DNA from: Roseburia_D sp964388945
GTDB lineage: Bacteria > Bacillota > Clostridia > Lachnospirales > Lachnospiraceae
DNA: 8,122 bases
Assembly (NCBI GenBank): GCA_964388945.1
Contig: CAYMCM010000085.1
Span: 1 to 8,122 of the forward strand
Direction of reading: 5' to 3'
In this document: positions 1 through 5,344 of the stretch, one piece after another
Layout of the letters: every line of letters starts with the position of its first letter
Numbering within the stretch: position 1 is the first letter of the stretch
The notes under the pieces: model-generated
Database searches by the model: none
Told to the model about the DNA's origin: nothing
What the model saw: only the letters and a program-made list of their open reading frames with translations
Translations under genes and position numbers: made by a program

Positions 1-52
1 GAGCGCACGCCTGATAAGCGTGAGGTCGGTGGTTCGAGTCCACTTAAGCCCA
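1..52 (+). tRNA. tRNA-Ile (GAT anticodon), 3' part, cut by the window edge
   Basis: The anticodon stem pairs cacgc (6-10) with gcgtg (18-22), with loop ctgataa and anticodon GAT at 13-15. A 5-nt variable region (23-27) follows, then the T stem 28-32/40-44 with loop ttcgagt, the acceptor 3' strand taagccc (45-51) and discriminator A at 52. CCA is not encoded, as tga follows. Bases 1-4 (gagc) are the 3' half of the D stem; the acceptor 5' strand, D-stem 5' half and D loop lie outside the window, so roughly 22 nt are missing. It decodes AUC/AUU. Confidence 0.93.
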
Positions 53-78
53 TGAAAAAAAATAAAAACGCATTTTAT

Positions 79-113
79 AAAAGAGCAGTTTCGTATGGAG
101 CTGTTCTTTTTTT
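79..113 (+). terminator. Rho-independent terminator after tRNA-Ile
   Basis: The stem pairs aagagcag (81-88) with ctgttctt (101-108), with one G-T wobble, and can be extended by the A-run before it and the T-run after it. A run of T follows to 113. It lies about 30 nt after the tRNA 3' end and would end the tRNA transcript before the promoter at 152. Confidence 0.8.
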
Positions 114-151
114 CAGTAGGAAAGACGTTGTAAAATTAACAGATTCTCCAG

Positions 152-180
152 TTGTGAAAAAAAGAGGGATTTAGTATAAT
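152..180 (+). promoter_or_regulatory. Sigma-A-type promoter for the membrane protein / DUF1653 unit
   Basis: A perfect -10 TATAAT (175-180) lies 17 bp after a -35 TTGTGA (152-157, four of six consensus bases). It sits 26 nt before the start codon at 206, giving a short leader that contains the Shine-Dalgarno AAGGGG (192-197). Confidence 0.75.
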
Positions 181-205
181 AAAACAATGGGAAGGGGAAA
201 ATGAA

Positions 206-685
206 ATGATAGTTTTTGTGTTATACGTTATTATTGTAATAGCTGTTATAACGGCAGGTGCGAAATCAATAAAGAGGAGTACGGGGAAAGGTGCGCATAA
301 TGCTATGCCGCCGTTTTCGAATCCGGTGCGTGCCAATGAGCAATTGAGAAGTGATATGGTGCATGTAAATCAAAAGCCGAGGCCGGATCAGATACATGCG
401 TATAGTAAACAGATGACAGGAAATCGAAAAAGCAGCGGGAATGTGATCTTTGACCGGGTATTAAAGGAAAATGTTCAGCCGGAGATGCAGGCAAAATACG
501 AGCCGGATACGGAGGCGTTTGTCATGCCGGAACTGACAGGTTTTGGTATGCAGACAATAGAACAGAGTCCATACATACAGGAGGTTTACCGACTGATGGT
601 TTCGGGATACGAGGCGCAGATGCCAAAACAGAGAGATTTTCTGGCGGAAGGTCTTGCACTGCTGGATGAGCATGTGGTGAAATAA
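206..685 (+). CDS. Unrecognised small membrane-anchored protein (159 aa)
   Basis: I do not recognise the family. The start at 206 is preceded by AAGGGG 8 nt upstream; an ATG at 201 is followed by a stop after one more codon and is not a start. Residues 2-17 are a continuous hydrophobic segment (IVFVLYVIIVIAVITA) with no charged residue before it and KSIKR just after it. By the positive-inside rule this suggests a single N-terminal anchor with the C-terminal ~140 residues in the cytoplasm. The soluble part is polar and proline-rich at first (about 28-70), then likely helical near the end (about 118-158, containing YIQEVYRLMVSGYEAQ). No catalytic motif, Cys pair or lipobox is visible. It is followed after 19 nt by the DUF1653 gene, probably on the same transcript. 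Confidence 0.8.
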   Translation: MIVFVLYVIIVIAVITAGAKSIKRSTGKGAHNAMPPFSNPVRANEQLRSDMVHVNQKPRPDQIHAYSKQMTGNRKSSGNVIFDRVLKENVQPEMQAKYEPDTEAFVMPELTGFGMQTIEQSPYIQEVYRLMVSGYEAQMPKQRDFLAEGLALLDEHVVK

Positions 686-704
686 GCAAAAGAAAGAGGA
701 AAAT

Positions 705-1244
705 ATGAGACAGATACCAAAGCCGGGGGAACGTTACCGGCATTTTAAAAATAAATTATATCAGGTGATTACGGTCGCAAAGCATACGGAGACAGGAGAG
801 GATATGGTGGTCTATCAGGCACTGTATGATGATTTTGCCGTGTATGTCCGTCCGCTTGCTTTATTTCTCGGCGAGGTAGAGCATGAGAAATATCCAGAAG
901 CTGTGCAGCAGTACCGCTTTGAAAAAGTAGAGAGCAAAACATGGAAGGTGCAGGCAGAACAAACGGAAGAACCGGGGGATCCTGCGGGAGTGGAAGCGGA
1001 ATCAGAAGAAATAGAAAATGTGGGTGTCGATCCGAGACTCCTTGCGATCCTGGATGCGGATACCTATAATGAAAAATATAAGCTTCTGTCGTCGATAAAG
1101 GGAGATATGACCGATCGGCTGATCAACGATCTTGCTGTCGCGCTTGACATTACGGTGGATGATGGCCCGGTGGATTTCCGTTATGAAAAATTAAAATCGG
1201 CACTTGCAATGCTTTGTAAATATGAAGTGAACCGCCTACGTTAG
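705..1244 (+). CDS. DUF1653 domain-containing protein (179 aa)
   Basis: Residues about 6-73 match the DUF1653 pattern: a PGERYRHFKNKLYQV opening, then AKHTETGEDMVVYQALY, the YVRPLALFLGEV block and HEKYPE. DUF1653 is a small beta-rich domain of unknown biochemical role, common in Firmicutes, where it often makes up most of a ~70-residue protein. Here it is extended by an acidic linker (about 85-106, rich in Glu) and a C-terminal helical region (about 108-179, VDPRLLAILDAD onward) that I do not recognise. The start is supported by AGAGGA ending 4 nt upstream. It lies 19 nt after the membrane protein gene and ends overlapping the stop codon of the convergent CYTH gene. Its last codons form one arm of the shared terminator hairpin. 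Confidence 0.88.
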   Translation: MRQIPKPGERYRHFKNKLYQVITVAKHTETGEDMVVYQALYDDFAVYVRPLALFLGEVEHEKYPEAVQQYRFEKVESKTWKVQAEQTEEPGDPAGVEAESEEIENVGVDPRLLAILDADTYNEKYKLLSSIKGDMTDRLINDLAVALDITVDDGPVDFRYEKLKSALAMLCKYEVNRLR

Positions 1245-1262
1245 AACGGGCGGTTCACTTTT
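1225..1262. terminator. Shared bidirectional terminator hairpin between convergent genes
   Basis: A 12-bp perfect stem pairs aagtgaaccgcc (1225-1236) with ggcggttcactt (1249-1260) around a 12-nt loop holding both overlapping stop codons. TTTT (1259-1262) follows on the plus side; the minus side has a weaker T-rich run. The arms lie inside the last codons of both genes, so one structure would end both transcripts. Confidence 0.75.
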
Positions 1263-1702
1263 CGTTTACTCAGTGTGCTGTTGTGGTATTCGCTGGAATA
1301 GGTCACATCTTCGCCGAACCATTCCGGGGGAAGGAAGGTGTCTGCTTCTTCAATGCTTTCAAATTCTACCTCTGCGAGGATGAGAGGCGAAAGCTCGGCA
1401 TCGAAAATATCAAGTTCAATCGTATATTTTTCCTGAAACGGAATTTTGTAGCGGGTCTTTTGGATTACCAGTCCGTCTGTTTTCGGGGCAAGATGTTCAT
1501 AGGCTTCTTTCGTGAGAGGAAGATTATATTCTTCTCTTGCCAGAAGCCCTTTTGATTTGTAGGTTAAAATGTAATCGTCGTCCGATCTGCGGATGCGCAC
1601 GACAGGCTCGGTACACAGATAGCCCTGTTCGATACGGTGATGCGGATATTGCTTTAGATTTTCCGGTAGTTTTTTTACTAAAAATTTGCGTTCGATTTCC
1701 AT
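1241..1702 (-). CDS. CYTH domain protein, likely triphosphatase-type (153 aa)
   Basis: The N-terminus MEIERKFLV carries the CYTH signature ExExK (E2, E4, K6). Further family-type charged positions are visible: R36/R38 in VVRIRR, K49 in LTYKSKG, E57/E58, K82/R84 in QKTRYK, E96/D98 in TIELDIF, and the EVEFES strand (E111, E113, E115). In characterised relatives these line a beta-barrel tunnel that binds a triphosphate through metal ions; short bacterial members of about 150 residues include inorganic triphosphatases. The substrate here is an inference. The Shine-Dalgarno tract aagaaagga (1713-1721 on the minus strand) sits 10 nt before the ATG. The gene converges on the DUF1653 gene with overlapping stop codons and diverges from the DJ-1-family gene, with a 142-bp region between them carrying both promoters. 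Confidence 0.9.
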   Translation of the reverse strand: MEIERKFLVKKLPENLKQYPHHRIEQGYLCTEPVVRIRRSDDDYILTYKSKGLLAREEYNLPLTKEAYEHLAPKTDGLVIQKTRYKIPFQEKYTIELDIFDAELSPLILAEVEFESIEEADTFLPPEWFGEDVTYSSEYHNSTLSKRKVNRPF

Positions 1703-1723
1703 AGTGGATGTGTCCTTTCTTAG

Positions 1724-1755
1724 TGATAATCATCATTCATAGGATATGATTATCA
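1724..1755. promoter_or_regulatory. 10-bp inverted repeat resembling Fur-family half-sites
   Basis: On the minus strand tgataatcat and atgattatca form a perfect 10-bp inverted repeat separated by 12 nt. It begins on the last base of the CYTH -10 element and ends a few bases before its Shine-Dalgarno. The outer seven bases of each arm, TGATAAT and ATTATCA, equal the half-sites of the 7-1-7 Fur box (TGATAATnATTATCA), but they are 18 nt apart here instead of 1. Read as two separate 15-mers, I count 10 and 11 of 14 consensus matches. It could be an operator or a leader hairpin; the regulator is a guess. Confidence 0.4.
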
Positions 1756-1763
1756 GTATAGCA
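1755..1763 (-). promoter_or_regulatory. Extended -10 promoter of the CYTH gene
   Basis: On the minus strand TGC precedes TATACT, an extended -10 with five of six core matches. I see no convincing -35 at 17 bp spacing, which is common for extended -10 promoters. The start point would fall inside the inverted repeat at 1724-1755. Confidence 0.55.
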
Positions 1764-1797
1764 CATAAATCAAAGACTGGCGGAATAAAATGAGGCG

Positions 1798-1806
1798 TGG
1801 TATAAT
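1798..1806 (+). promoter_or_regulatory. Extended -10 promoter of the DJ-1-family gene
   Basis: TGG followed by a perfect TATAAT (1801-1806) makes an extended -10 element, 38 nt before the start codon at 1845. The -35 region is not recognisable. It is divergent from the CYTH promoter, with the two -10 elements about 40 bp apart. Confidence 0.65.
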
Positions 1807-1844
1807 GATTCCCAGATAAAATCGAAGATCAGGAGGAATCAGGA

Positions 1845-2396
1845 ATGAGCAGACTTGGAATCTTTTTTGCAGAAGGCTGTGAGGAAATCGAGGGACTGGC
1901 AGTAGTTGACATCGTAAGAAGAGCGAAGATGGATATCACGACAATATCGATCACTGGGAAAAAAGAAGTGACAGGTTCACATAATATTACATTTCAGACA
2001 GACGCATTGTTCGAGGACGTGGATTTTTCGGGGTTTGACGGTATCATTCTGCCGGGCGGCATGCCGGGAACATTAAATCTTGGTGCACATGCGGGTGTGA
2101 CAGAACAGGTAAAGGCATTTGCGGAGGCTGGAAAACTCGTGTGCGCGATCTGCGCGGCTCCGAGTGTGCTTGGCGCATGCGGCGTGCTTGCGGGCAAAAA
2201 AGCAACCTGCCATCCGGGCTTTGAGGAAAAGCTTATCGGGGCAGAAGTTTCTTATGATAATGTGGTGACAGACGGCAATGTGATCACCAGCCGCGGCATG
2301 GGAACGGTCATCGATTTCGGACTTGCGATTGTCTCTTATTTTGGTACAGACGAGCTGGCAGAGGATGTAAGAGGGCACCTCGTGTATAACCGTTAA
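1845..2396 (+). CDS. DJ-1/PfpI family protein (ThiJ/YajL-like, 183 aa)
   Basis: This is a single-domain flavodoxin-like protein of the usual DJ-1 length (about 180-190 aa). The conserved residues are visible: E16 in GCEEIE (the equivalent of human DJ-1 E18), the LPGGMPG loop (69-75), the nucleophile-elbow cysteine C103 in AICAAPSVLG and H123 in TCHPGFE (equivalent of DJ-1 H126). The order Glu-Cys-His points to the DJ-1/YajL branch rather than an amidotransferase. Members are reported as glutathione-independent glyoxalases (methylglyoxal to lactate) or protein/nucleotide deglycases, and as oxidation-sensing proteins; the physiological activity is disputed. It is cytoplasmic, with no signal peptide. 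AGGAGG (1831-1836) lies 8 nt before the ATG. It is transcribed from its own extended -10 promoter, divergent from the CYTH gene. No clear terminator follows the stop codon. Confidence 0.93.
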   Translation: MSRLGIFFAEGCEEIEGLAVVDIVRRAKMDITTISITGKKEVTGSHNITFQTDALFEDVDFSGFDGIILPGGMPGTLNLGAHAGVTEQVKAFAEAGKLVCAICAAPSVLGACGVLAGKKATCHPGFEEKLIGAEVSYDNVVTDGNVITSRGMGTVIDFGLAIVSYFGTDELAEDVRGHLVYNR

Positions 2397-2434
2397 AAGA
2401 GAGACTACGCAGTGGTTTGGAATACAAAAATTTT

Positions 2435-2464
2435 GCATCACAAGAAAAACTTACCAACATAATA
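2435..2464 (+). promoter_or_regulatory. Candidate sigma-G promoter for the spore protein gene
   Basis: GCATCA (2435-2440), then 17 bp, then CATAATA (2458-2464). The -10 fits the Bacillus sigma-G pattern CATWHTA fully and the -35 fits GHATRW at five of six positions. Transcription would start near 2471, giving a leader of about 90 nt that holds the hairpin at 2492-2519. Sigma-G control in the forespore is what is known for alpha/beta SASP genes. A second match at 2519-2548 is less plausible because of its position. Confidence 0.45.
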
Positions 2465-2491
2465 TTTTAAGATACGCAGATAATAGAATCA

Positions 2492-2519
2492 GGATAAGCG
2501 ATACGAAAACAGCTTATCT
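2492..2519 (+). other. Leader stem-loop upstream of the spore protein gene
   Basis: ggataagc (2492-2499) pairs with gcttatct (2512-2519) through 8 bp including one G-T wobble, around a 12-nt loop. No T-run follows, so it is not a typical terminator. It may protect the leader, or may be chance in an AT-rich region. Confidence 0.35.
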
Positions 2520-2562
2520 GAATATAGATAAAAACGAAGAAAATACTATGGAGGTAAGAACC

Positions 2563-2778
2563 ATGACAGGATCAGGTAATTCTAACACAAGTAAAATGGC
2601 AGTGCCGCAGGCAAAAGAGGCAATGAACCGTTTCAAACAGGAAGTTGCAAGCGAGATCGGAGTACCTTTAAAAGAGGGTTACAACGGAGACCTCACTTCT
2701 GCACAGGCAGGTTCTATCGGCGGCGAGATGGTCAAGAAAATGATCATGAAGCAGGAAGAACAGATGTCCGGCAAATAA
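2563..2778 (+). CDS. Alpha/beta-type small acid-soluble spore protein (71 aa)
   Basis: The sequence carries the SASP alpha/beta hallmarks: VPQAKEAMNRFKQEVASEIGV in the first half and GYNGDLTSAQAGSIGGEMVKKM in the second. These proteins saturate forespore DNA, push it toward an A-like form and protect it from UV, heat and oxidants; at germination the protease GPR cuts at the E-V-A-S-E motif (here about E27/V28). I chose the start at 2563 because GGAGG (2550-2554) lies 8 nt before it. An in-frame ATG at 2548 overlaps this Shine-Dalgarno, has no good site of its own and would add five atypical residues (MEVRT). Length is typical of the family (60-75 aa). The gene is monocistronic, bounded by a candidate sigma-G promoter and a strong terminator, and is direct evidence for an endospore former. 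Confidence 0.95.
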   Translation: MTGSGNSNTSKMAVPQAKEAMNRFKQEVASEIGVPLKEGYNGDLTSAQAGSIGGEMVKKMIMKQEEQMSGK

Positions 2779-2796
2779 AATCCGCATTTGCGGAGG

Positions 2797-2829
2797 AAAA
2801 GAGATCGTCTGAAAAGACGGTCTTTTTTT
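2797..2829 (+). terminator. Strong Rho-independent terminator of the spore protein gene
   Basis: A 9-bp stem pairs agatcgtct (2802-2810) with agacggtct (2815-2823), closed by a GAAA tetraloop and followed by seven T (2823-2829). Upstream A bases extend the stem. A smaller hairpin, ccgc/gcgg (2782-2793), lies between the stop codon and this structure. Confidence 0.92.
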
Positions 2830-2844
2830 CTGTATAAAAAACTC

Positions 2845-2873
2845 TTTTCATTTTGAAAATGTTATGCTATAAT
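2845..2873 (+). promoter_or_regulatory. Sigma-A-type promoter of tig
   Basis: TTTTCA (2845-2850, four of six) is 17 bp before a perfect TATAAT (2868-2873), which also has the extended TGC at 2865-2867. The leader to the ATG at 2945 is about 65 nt and ends with a strong AAAGGAGG (2926-2933). Confidence 0.78.
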
Positions 2874-2944
2874 GCTTAAATGACTGTTAATAGCGAAAAT
2901 CGAACGTACATGGATATTTATATATAAAGGAGGAAACAGTAACA

Positions 2945-4462
2945 ATGAGTGTACAGGTAGAAAATTTAGAAAAGAACATGGCGAAACTTACGATTGAAGT
3001 TCCAGCAGATAAGGTTGAAGAGGCTTTACAGGCTGCATACATGAAACAGAAAAACAGAATCAGCGTTCCGGGCTTCCGTAAAGGAAAAGTGCCGAGAGCA
3101 ATGGTTGAAAAAATGTATGGTGCAGCAATTTTCTATGAAGATGCGGCAAACACCTTAATGCAGGAAAACTATCCGGACGCTGTAAAGGAAAGCGGTCTTG
3201 ATATTGTTTCCCAGCCTACCGTTGACGTAACACAGATCGAAAAAGGAAAATCTTTCATCTTCACAGCAGAAGTGGCTGTAAGACCGGAAGTTACCTTAGG
3301 AAAATACAAAGGTGTGACTGTAACAAAGATCGACACATCTGTAACGGATGAAGAAGTAGATAAAGAAGTAGAAAACGAAAGAAATAAAAATGCCAGAACT
3401 GTTACCGTTGAAGACAGACCGGTACAGGAAGGCGATACCGCAATCATCGATTTCGAAGGATTTGTAGACGGTGTTGCATTTGAAGGCGGCAAAGGAGAGA
3501 ATCATCCGCTTGAGATCGGTTCCCATACCTTTATCGATACGTTTGAAGATCAGTTAGTTGGTAAGAATACAGGAGATGACGTTGATGTAAACGTTACTTT
3601 CCCAGAAGAATATCAGGCAAAAGATCTTGCAGGAAAGCCGGCTTTATTCAAAGTTAAGATTCATGAGATCAAAACCAAAGAACTTCCGGAATTAAACGAT
3701 GAGTTTGCACAGGATGTTTCTGAATTCAATACACTTGCTGAGTACAAGGAAGATGTAAAGAAGAAACTGGAAGAAAGAAAAGAAAACGAAGCAAAACGTA
3801 CCAAAGAAGACGAAGCAGTACAGAAGATCATCGACAAGTCTGCTATGGAACTGCCGGATGCAATGATTGATACACAGGTAAATTCCATGATCAACGAATT
3901 TGCACAGAGAATGGCAAGCCAGGGACTTACATTAGACCAGTACATGCAGTTCTCCGGTGTTACTATGGATAAGTTACAGGAACAGGTTCGTCCGGAAGCG
4001 ATCACACGTATTAAGAGCAGCCTTGTATTAGAGCAGATCGCAAAAGAAGAAAACATCGAAATTTCGATGTTTTCTTCTTTTGCGATCTGCTCTAATACAA
4101 GGCTGCTCTTAATACGTGTGATCGCTTCCGGACGAACCTGTTCCTGTAACTTATCCATAGTAACACCGGAGAACTGCATGTACTGGTCTAATGTAAGTCC
4201 CTGGCTTGCCATTCTCTGTGCAAATTCGTTGATCATGGAATTTACCTGTGTATCAATCATTGCATCCGGCAGTTCCATAGCAGACTTGTCGATGATCTTC
4301 TGTACTGCTTCGTCTTCTTTGGTACGTTTTGCTTCGTTTTCTTTTCTTTCTTCCAGTTTCTTCTTTACATCTTCCTTGTACTCAGCAAGTGTATTGAATT
4401 CAGAAACATCCTGTGCAAACTCATCGTTTAATTCCGGAAGTTCTTTGGTTTTGATCTCATGA
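2945..4462 (+). CDS. tig: Trigger factor, truncated at 4061 and continued by an antisense tail
   Basis: Codons 1-372 are genuine trigger factor, the ribosome-bound chaperone and prolyl isomerase that meets nascent chains at the tunnel exit. The N-terminal ribosome-binding domain (about 1-115) has the signature GFRKGKVP (43-50). The FKBP-type isomerase domain covers about 160-245 (VQEGDTAIIDFEGFVDG to FKVKIHEI). The C-terminal chaperone arm starts at about 246 (LPELNDEFAQDV) and is cut at 4061 in ENIEIS. Family members are about 425-435 aa, so roughly 55-60 residues are missing. From 4062 the frame stays open by reading the antisense strand of tig itself for about 132 codons (Cys/Ser-rich, unlike any trigger factor) to a TGA at 4460-4462; this tail is not real protein. 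The start is supported by AAAGGAGG 11 nt upstream. In Firmicutes tig is usually followed by clpP and clpX, which may be what lies past the true end. Confidence 0.93.
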   Translation: MSVQVENLEKNMAKLTIEVPADKVEEALQAAYMKQKNRISVPGFRKGKVPRAMVEKMYGAAIFYEDAANTLMQENYPDAVKESGLDIVSQPTVDVTQIEKGKSFIFTAEVAVRPEVTLGKYKGVTVTKIDTSVTDEEVDKEVENERNKNARTVTVEDRPVQEGDTAIIDFEGFVDGVAFEGGKGENHPLEIGSHTFIDTFEDQLVGKNTGDDVDVNVTFPEEYQAKDLAGKPALFKVKIHEIKTKELPELNDEFAQDVSEFNTLAEYKEDVKKKLEERKENEAKRTKEDEAVQKIIDKSAMELPDAMIDTQVNSMINEFAQRMASQGLTLDQYMQFSGVTMDKLQEQVRPEAITRIKSSLVLEQIAKEENIEISMFSSFAICSNTRLLLIRVIASGRTCSCNLSIVTPENCMYWSNVSPWLAILCANSLIMEFTCVSIIASGSSIADLSMIFCTASSSLVRFASFSFLSSSFFFTSSLYSASVLNSETSCANSSFNSGSSLVLIS

Positions 4463-5178
4463 ATCTTAACTTTGAATAAAGCCGGCTTTCCTGCAAGATC
4501 TTTTGCCTGATATTCTTCTGGGAAAGTAACGTTTACATCAACGTCATCTCCTGTATTCTTACCAACTAACTGATCTTCAAACGTATCGATAAAGGTATGG
4601 GAACCGATCTCAAGCGGATGATTCTCTCCTTTGCCGCCTTCAAATGCAACACCGTCTACAAATCCTTCGAAATCGATGATTGCGGTATCGCCTTCCTGTA
4701 CCGGTCTGTCTTCAACGGTAACAGTTCTGGCATTTTTATTTCTTTCGTTTTCTACTTCTTTATCTACTTCTTCATCCGTTACAGATGTGTCGATCTTTGT
4801 TACAGTCACACCTTTGTATTTTCCTAAGGTAACTTCCGGTCTTACAGCCACTTCTGCTGTGAAGATGAAAGATTTTCCTTTTTCGATCTGTGTTACGTCA
4901 ACGGTAGGCTGGGAAACAATATCAAGACCGCTTTCCTTTACAGCGTCCGGATAGTTTTCCTGCATTAAGGTGTTTGCCGCATCTTCATAGAAAATTGCTG
5001 CACCATACATTTTTTCAACCATTGCTCTCGGCACTTTTCCTTTACGGAAGCCCGGAACGCTGATTCTGTTTTTCTGTTTCATGTATGCAGCCTGTAAAGC
5101 CTCTTCAACCTTATCTGCTGGAACTTCAATCGTAAGTTTCGCCATGTTCTTTTCTAAATTTTCTACCTGTACACTCAT
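3661..5178 (-). CDS. tig: Trigger factor, mirror copy, same truncation and antisense tail
   Basis: This is the right-arm copy. True tig sequence runs from the ATG at 5178 down to 4062; the frame then continues into the antisense of the left-arm copy and stops at 3661. The two 505-codon frames are identical and overlap each other over 3661-4462, which is only possible because of the palindrome. GFRKGKVP and the FKBP-type domain are unchanged, and the Shine-Dalgarno cctccttt is at 5190-5197. I see no base difference that would mark it as an independent, diverged copy. It should be counted as the same gene as the left-arm entry unless long reads show otherwise. Confidence 0.85.
   Translation of the reverse strand: MSVQVENLEKNMAKLTIEVPADKVEEALQAAYMKQKNRISVPGFRKGKVPRAMVEKMYGAAIFYEDAANTLMQENYPDAVKESGLDIVSQPTVDVTQIEKGKSFIFTAEVAVRPEVTLGKYKGVTVTKIDTSVTDEEVDKEVENERNKNARTVTVEDRPVQEGDTAIIDFEGFVDGVAFEGGKGENHPLEIGSHTFIDTFEDQLVGKNTGDDVDVNVTFPEEYQAKDLAGKPALFKVKIHEIKTKELPELNDEFAQDVSEFNTLAEYKEDVKKKLEERKENEAKRTKEDEAVQKIIDKSAMELPDAMIDTQVNSMINEFAQRMASQGLTLDQYMQFSGVTMDKLQEQVRPEAITRIKSSLVLEQIAKEENIEISMFSSFAICSNTRLLLIRVIASGRTCSCNLSIVTPENCMYWSNVSPWLAILCANSLIMEFTCVSIIASGSSIADLSMIFCTASSSLVRFASFSFLSSSFFFTSSLYSASVLNSETSCANSSFNSGSSLVLIS
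4054..4069. other. tig: Fold-back junction at a short self-complementary stretch in tig
   Basis: The axis lies between 4061 and 4062 in catcgaaatttcgatg. The native gene probably reads gaa att tc- here (E-I-S), so about 8 bases (gaaatttc, 4058-4065) may be self-complementary in the real genome. That would be enough to seed strand fold-back or a palindromic graph path. No insertion, target duplication or linker is present at the join. Confidence 0.85.
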
Positions 5179-5249
5179 TGTTACTGTTTCCTCCTTTATA
5201 TATAAATATCCATGTACGTTCGATTTTCGCTATTAACAGTCATTTAAGC

Positions 5250-5278
5250 ATTATAGCATAACATTTTCAAAATGAAAA
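5250..5278 (-). promoter_or_regulatory. tig promoter, mirror copy
   Basis: On the minus strand TTTTCA (5273-5278), 17 bp, TATAAT (5250-5255) with extended TGC. Identical to the left-arm promoter. Confidence 0.7.
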
Positions 5279-5293
5279 GAGTTTTTTATACAG

Positions 5294-5326
5294 AAAAAAA
5301 GACCGTCTTTTCAGACGATCTCTTTT
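5294..5326 (-). terminator. Spore protein terminator, mirror copy
   Basis: The same 9-bp stem with GAAA tetraloop and T-run, read on the minus strand; it separates the spore protein gene (upstream, 5345-5560) from tig. Confidence 0.85.
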
Positions 5327-5344
5327 CCTCCGCAAATGCGGATT

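Noticed and set aside
1283..1555. Plus-strand open frame of 90 codons opposite the CYTH gene
   Set aside because: It lies fully antisense to a well-supported CYTH gene, has no Shine-Dalgarno and shows no recognisable family; the mirror at 6568-6840 is the same.
2073..2441. Minus-strand open frame of 122 codons across the DJ-1-family gene
   Set aside because: Antisense to a gene with an intact active-site set; its His/Cys-rich composition looks like a frame shadow, and no promoter or Shine-Dalgarno is seen.
2397..2520. Riboswitch or terminator after the DJ-1-family gene
   Set aside because: Only short weak stems are visible, with no T-run after a GC-rich stem and no riboswitch core that I recognise.
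2519..2548. TGAATA-17-AATACTA as the main sigma-G promoter of the spore protein gene
   Set aside because: Good sequence match, but the predicted transcription start would be at or after the Shine-Dalgarno, so the upstream candidate is preferred; kept as a finding rather than a feature.
3169..3526. Minus-strand open frames inside tig (76 and 107 codons), and their mirrors at 4597-4954
   Set aside because: Ser/Thr/Phe-rich translations typical of the reverse strand of a Lys/Glu-rich gene; no ribosome binding sites.
4050..4073. Hairpin telomere of a linear replicon at the symmetry axis
   Set aside because: Covalently closed telomeres would also read as a palindrome, but the axis is inside the tig coding sequence, with no protelomerase gene and no telomere-like terminal repeat or AT-rich end.
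4062..4462. A new C-terminal domain fused to trigger factor
   Set aside because: It is exactly the antisense of tig read across the axis and has no coding origin of its own.
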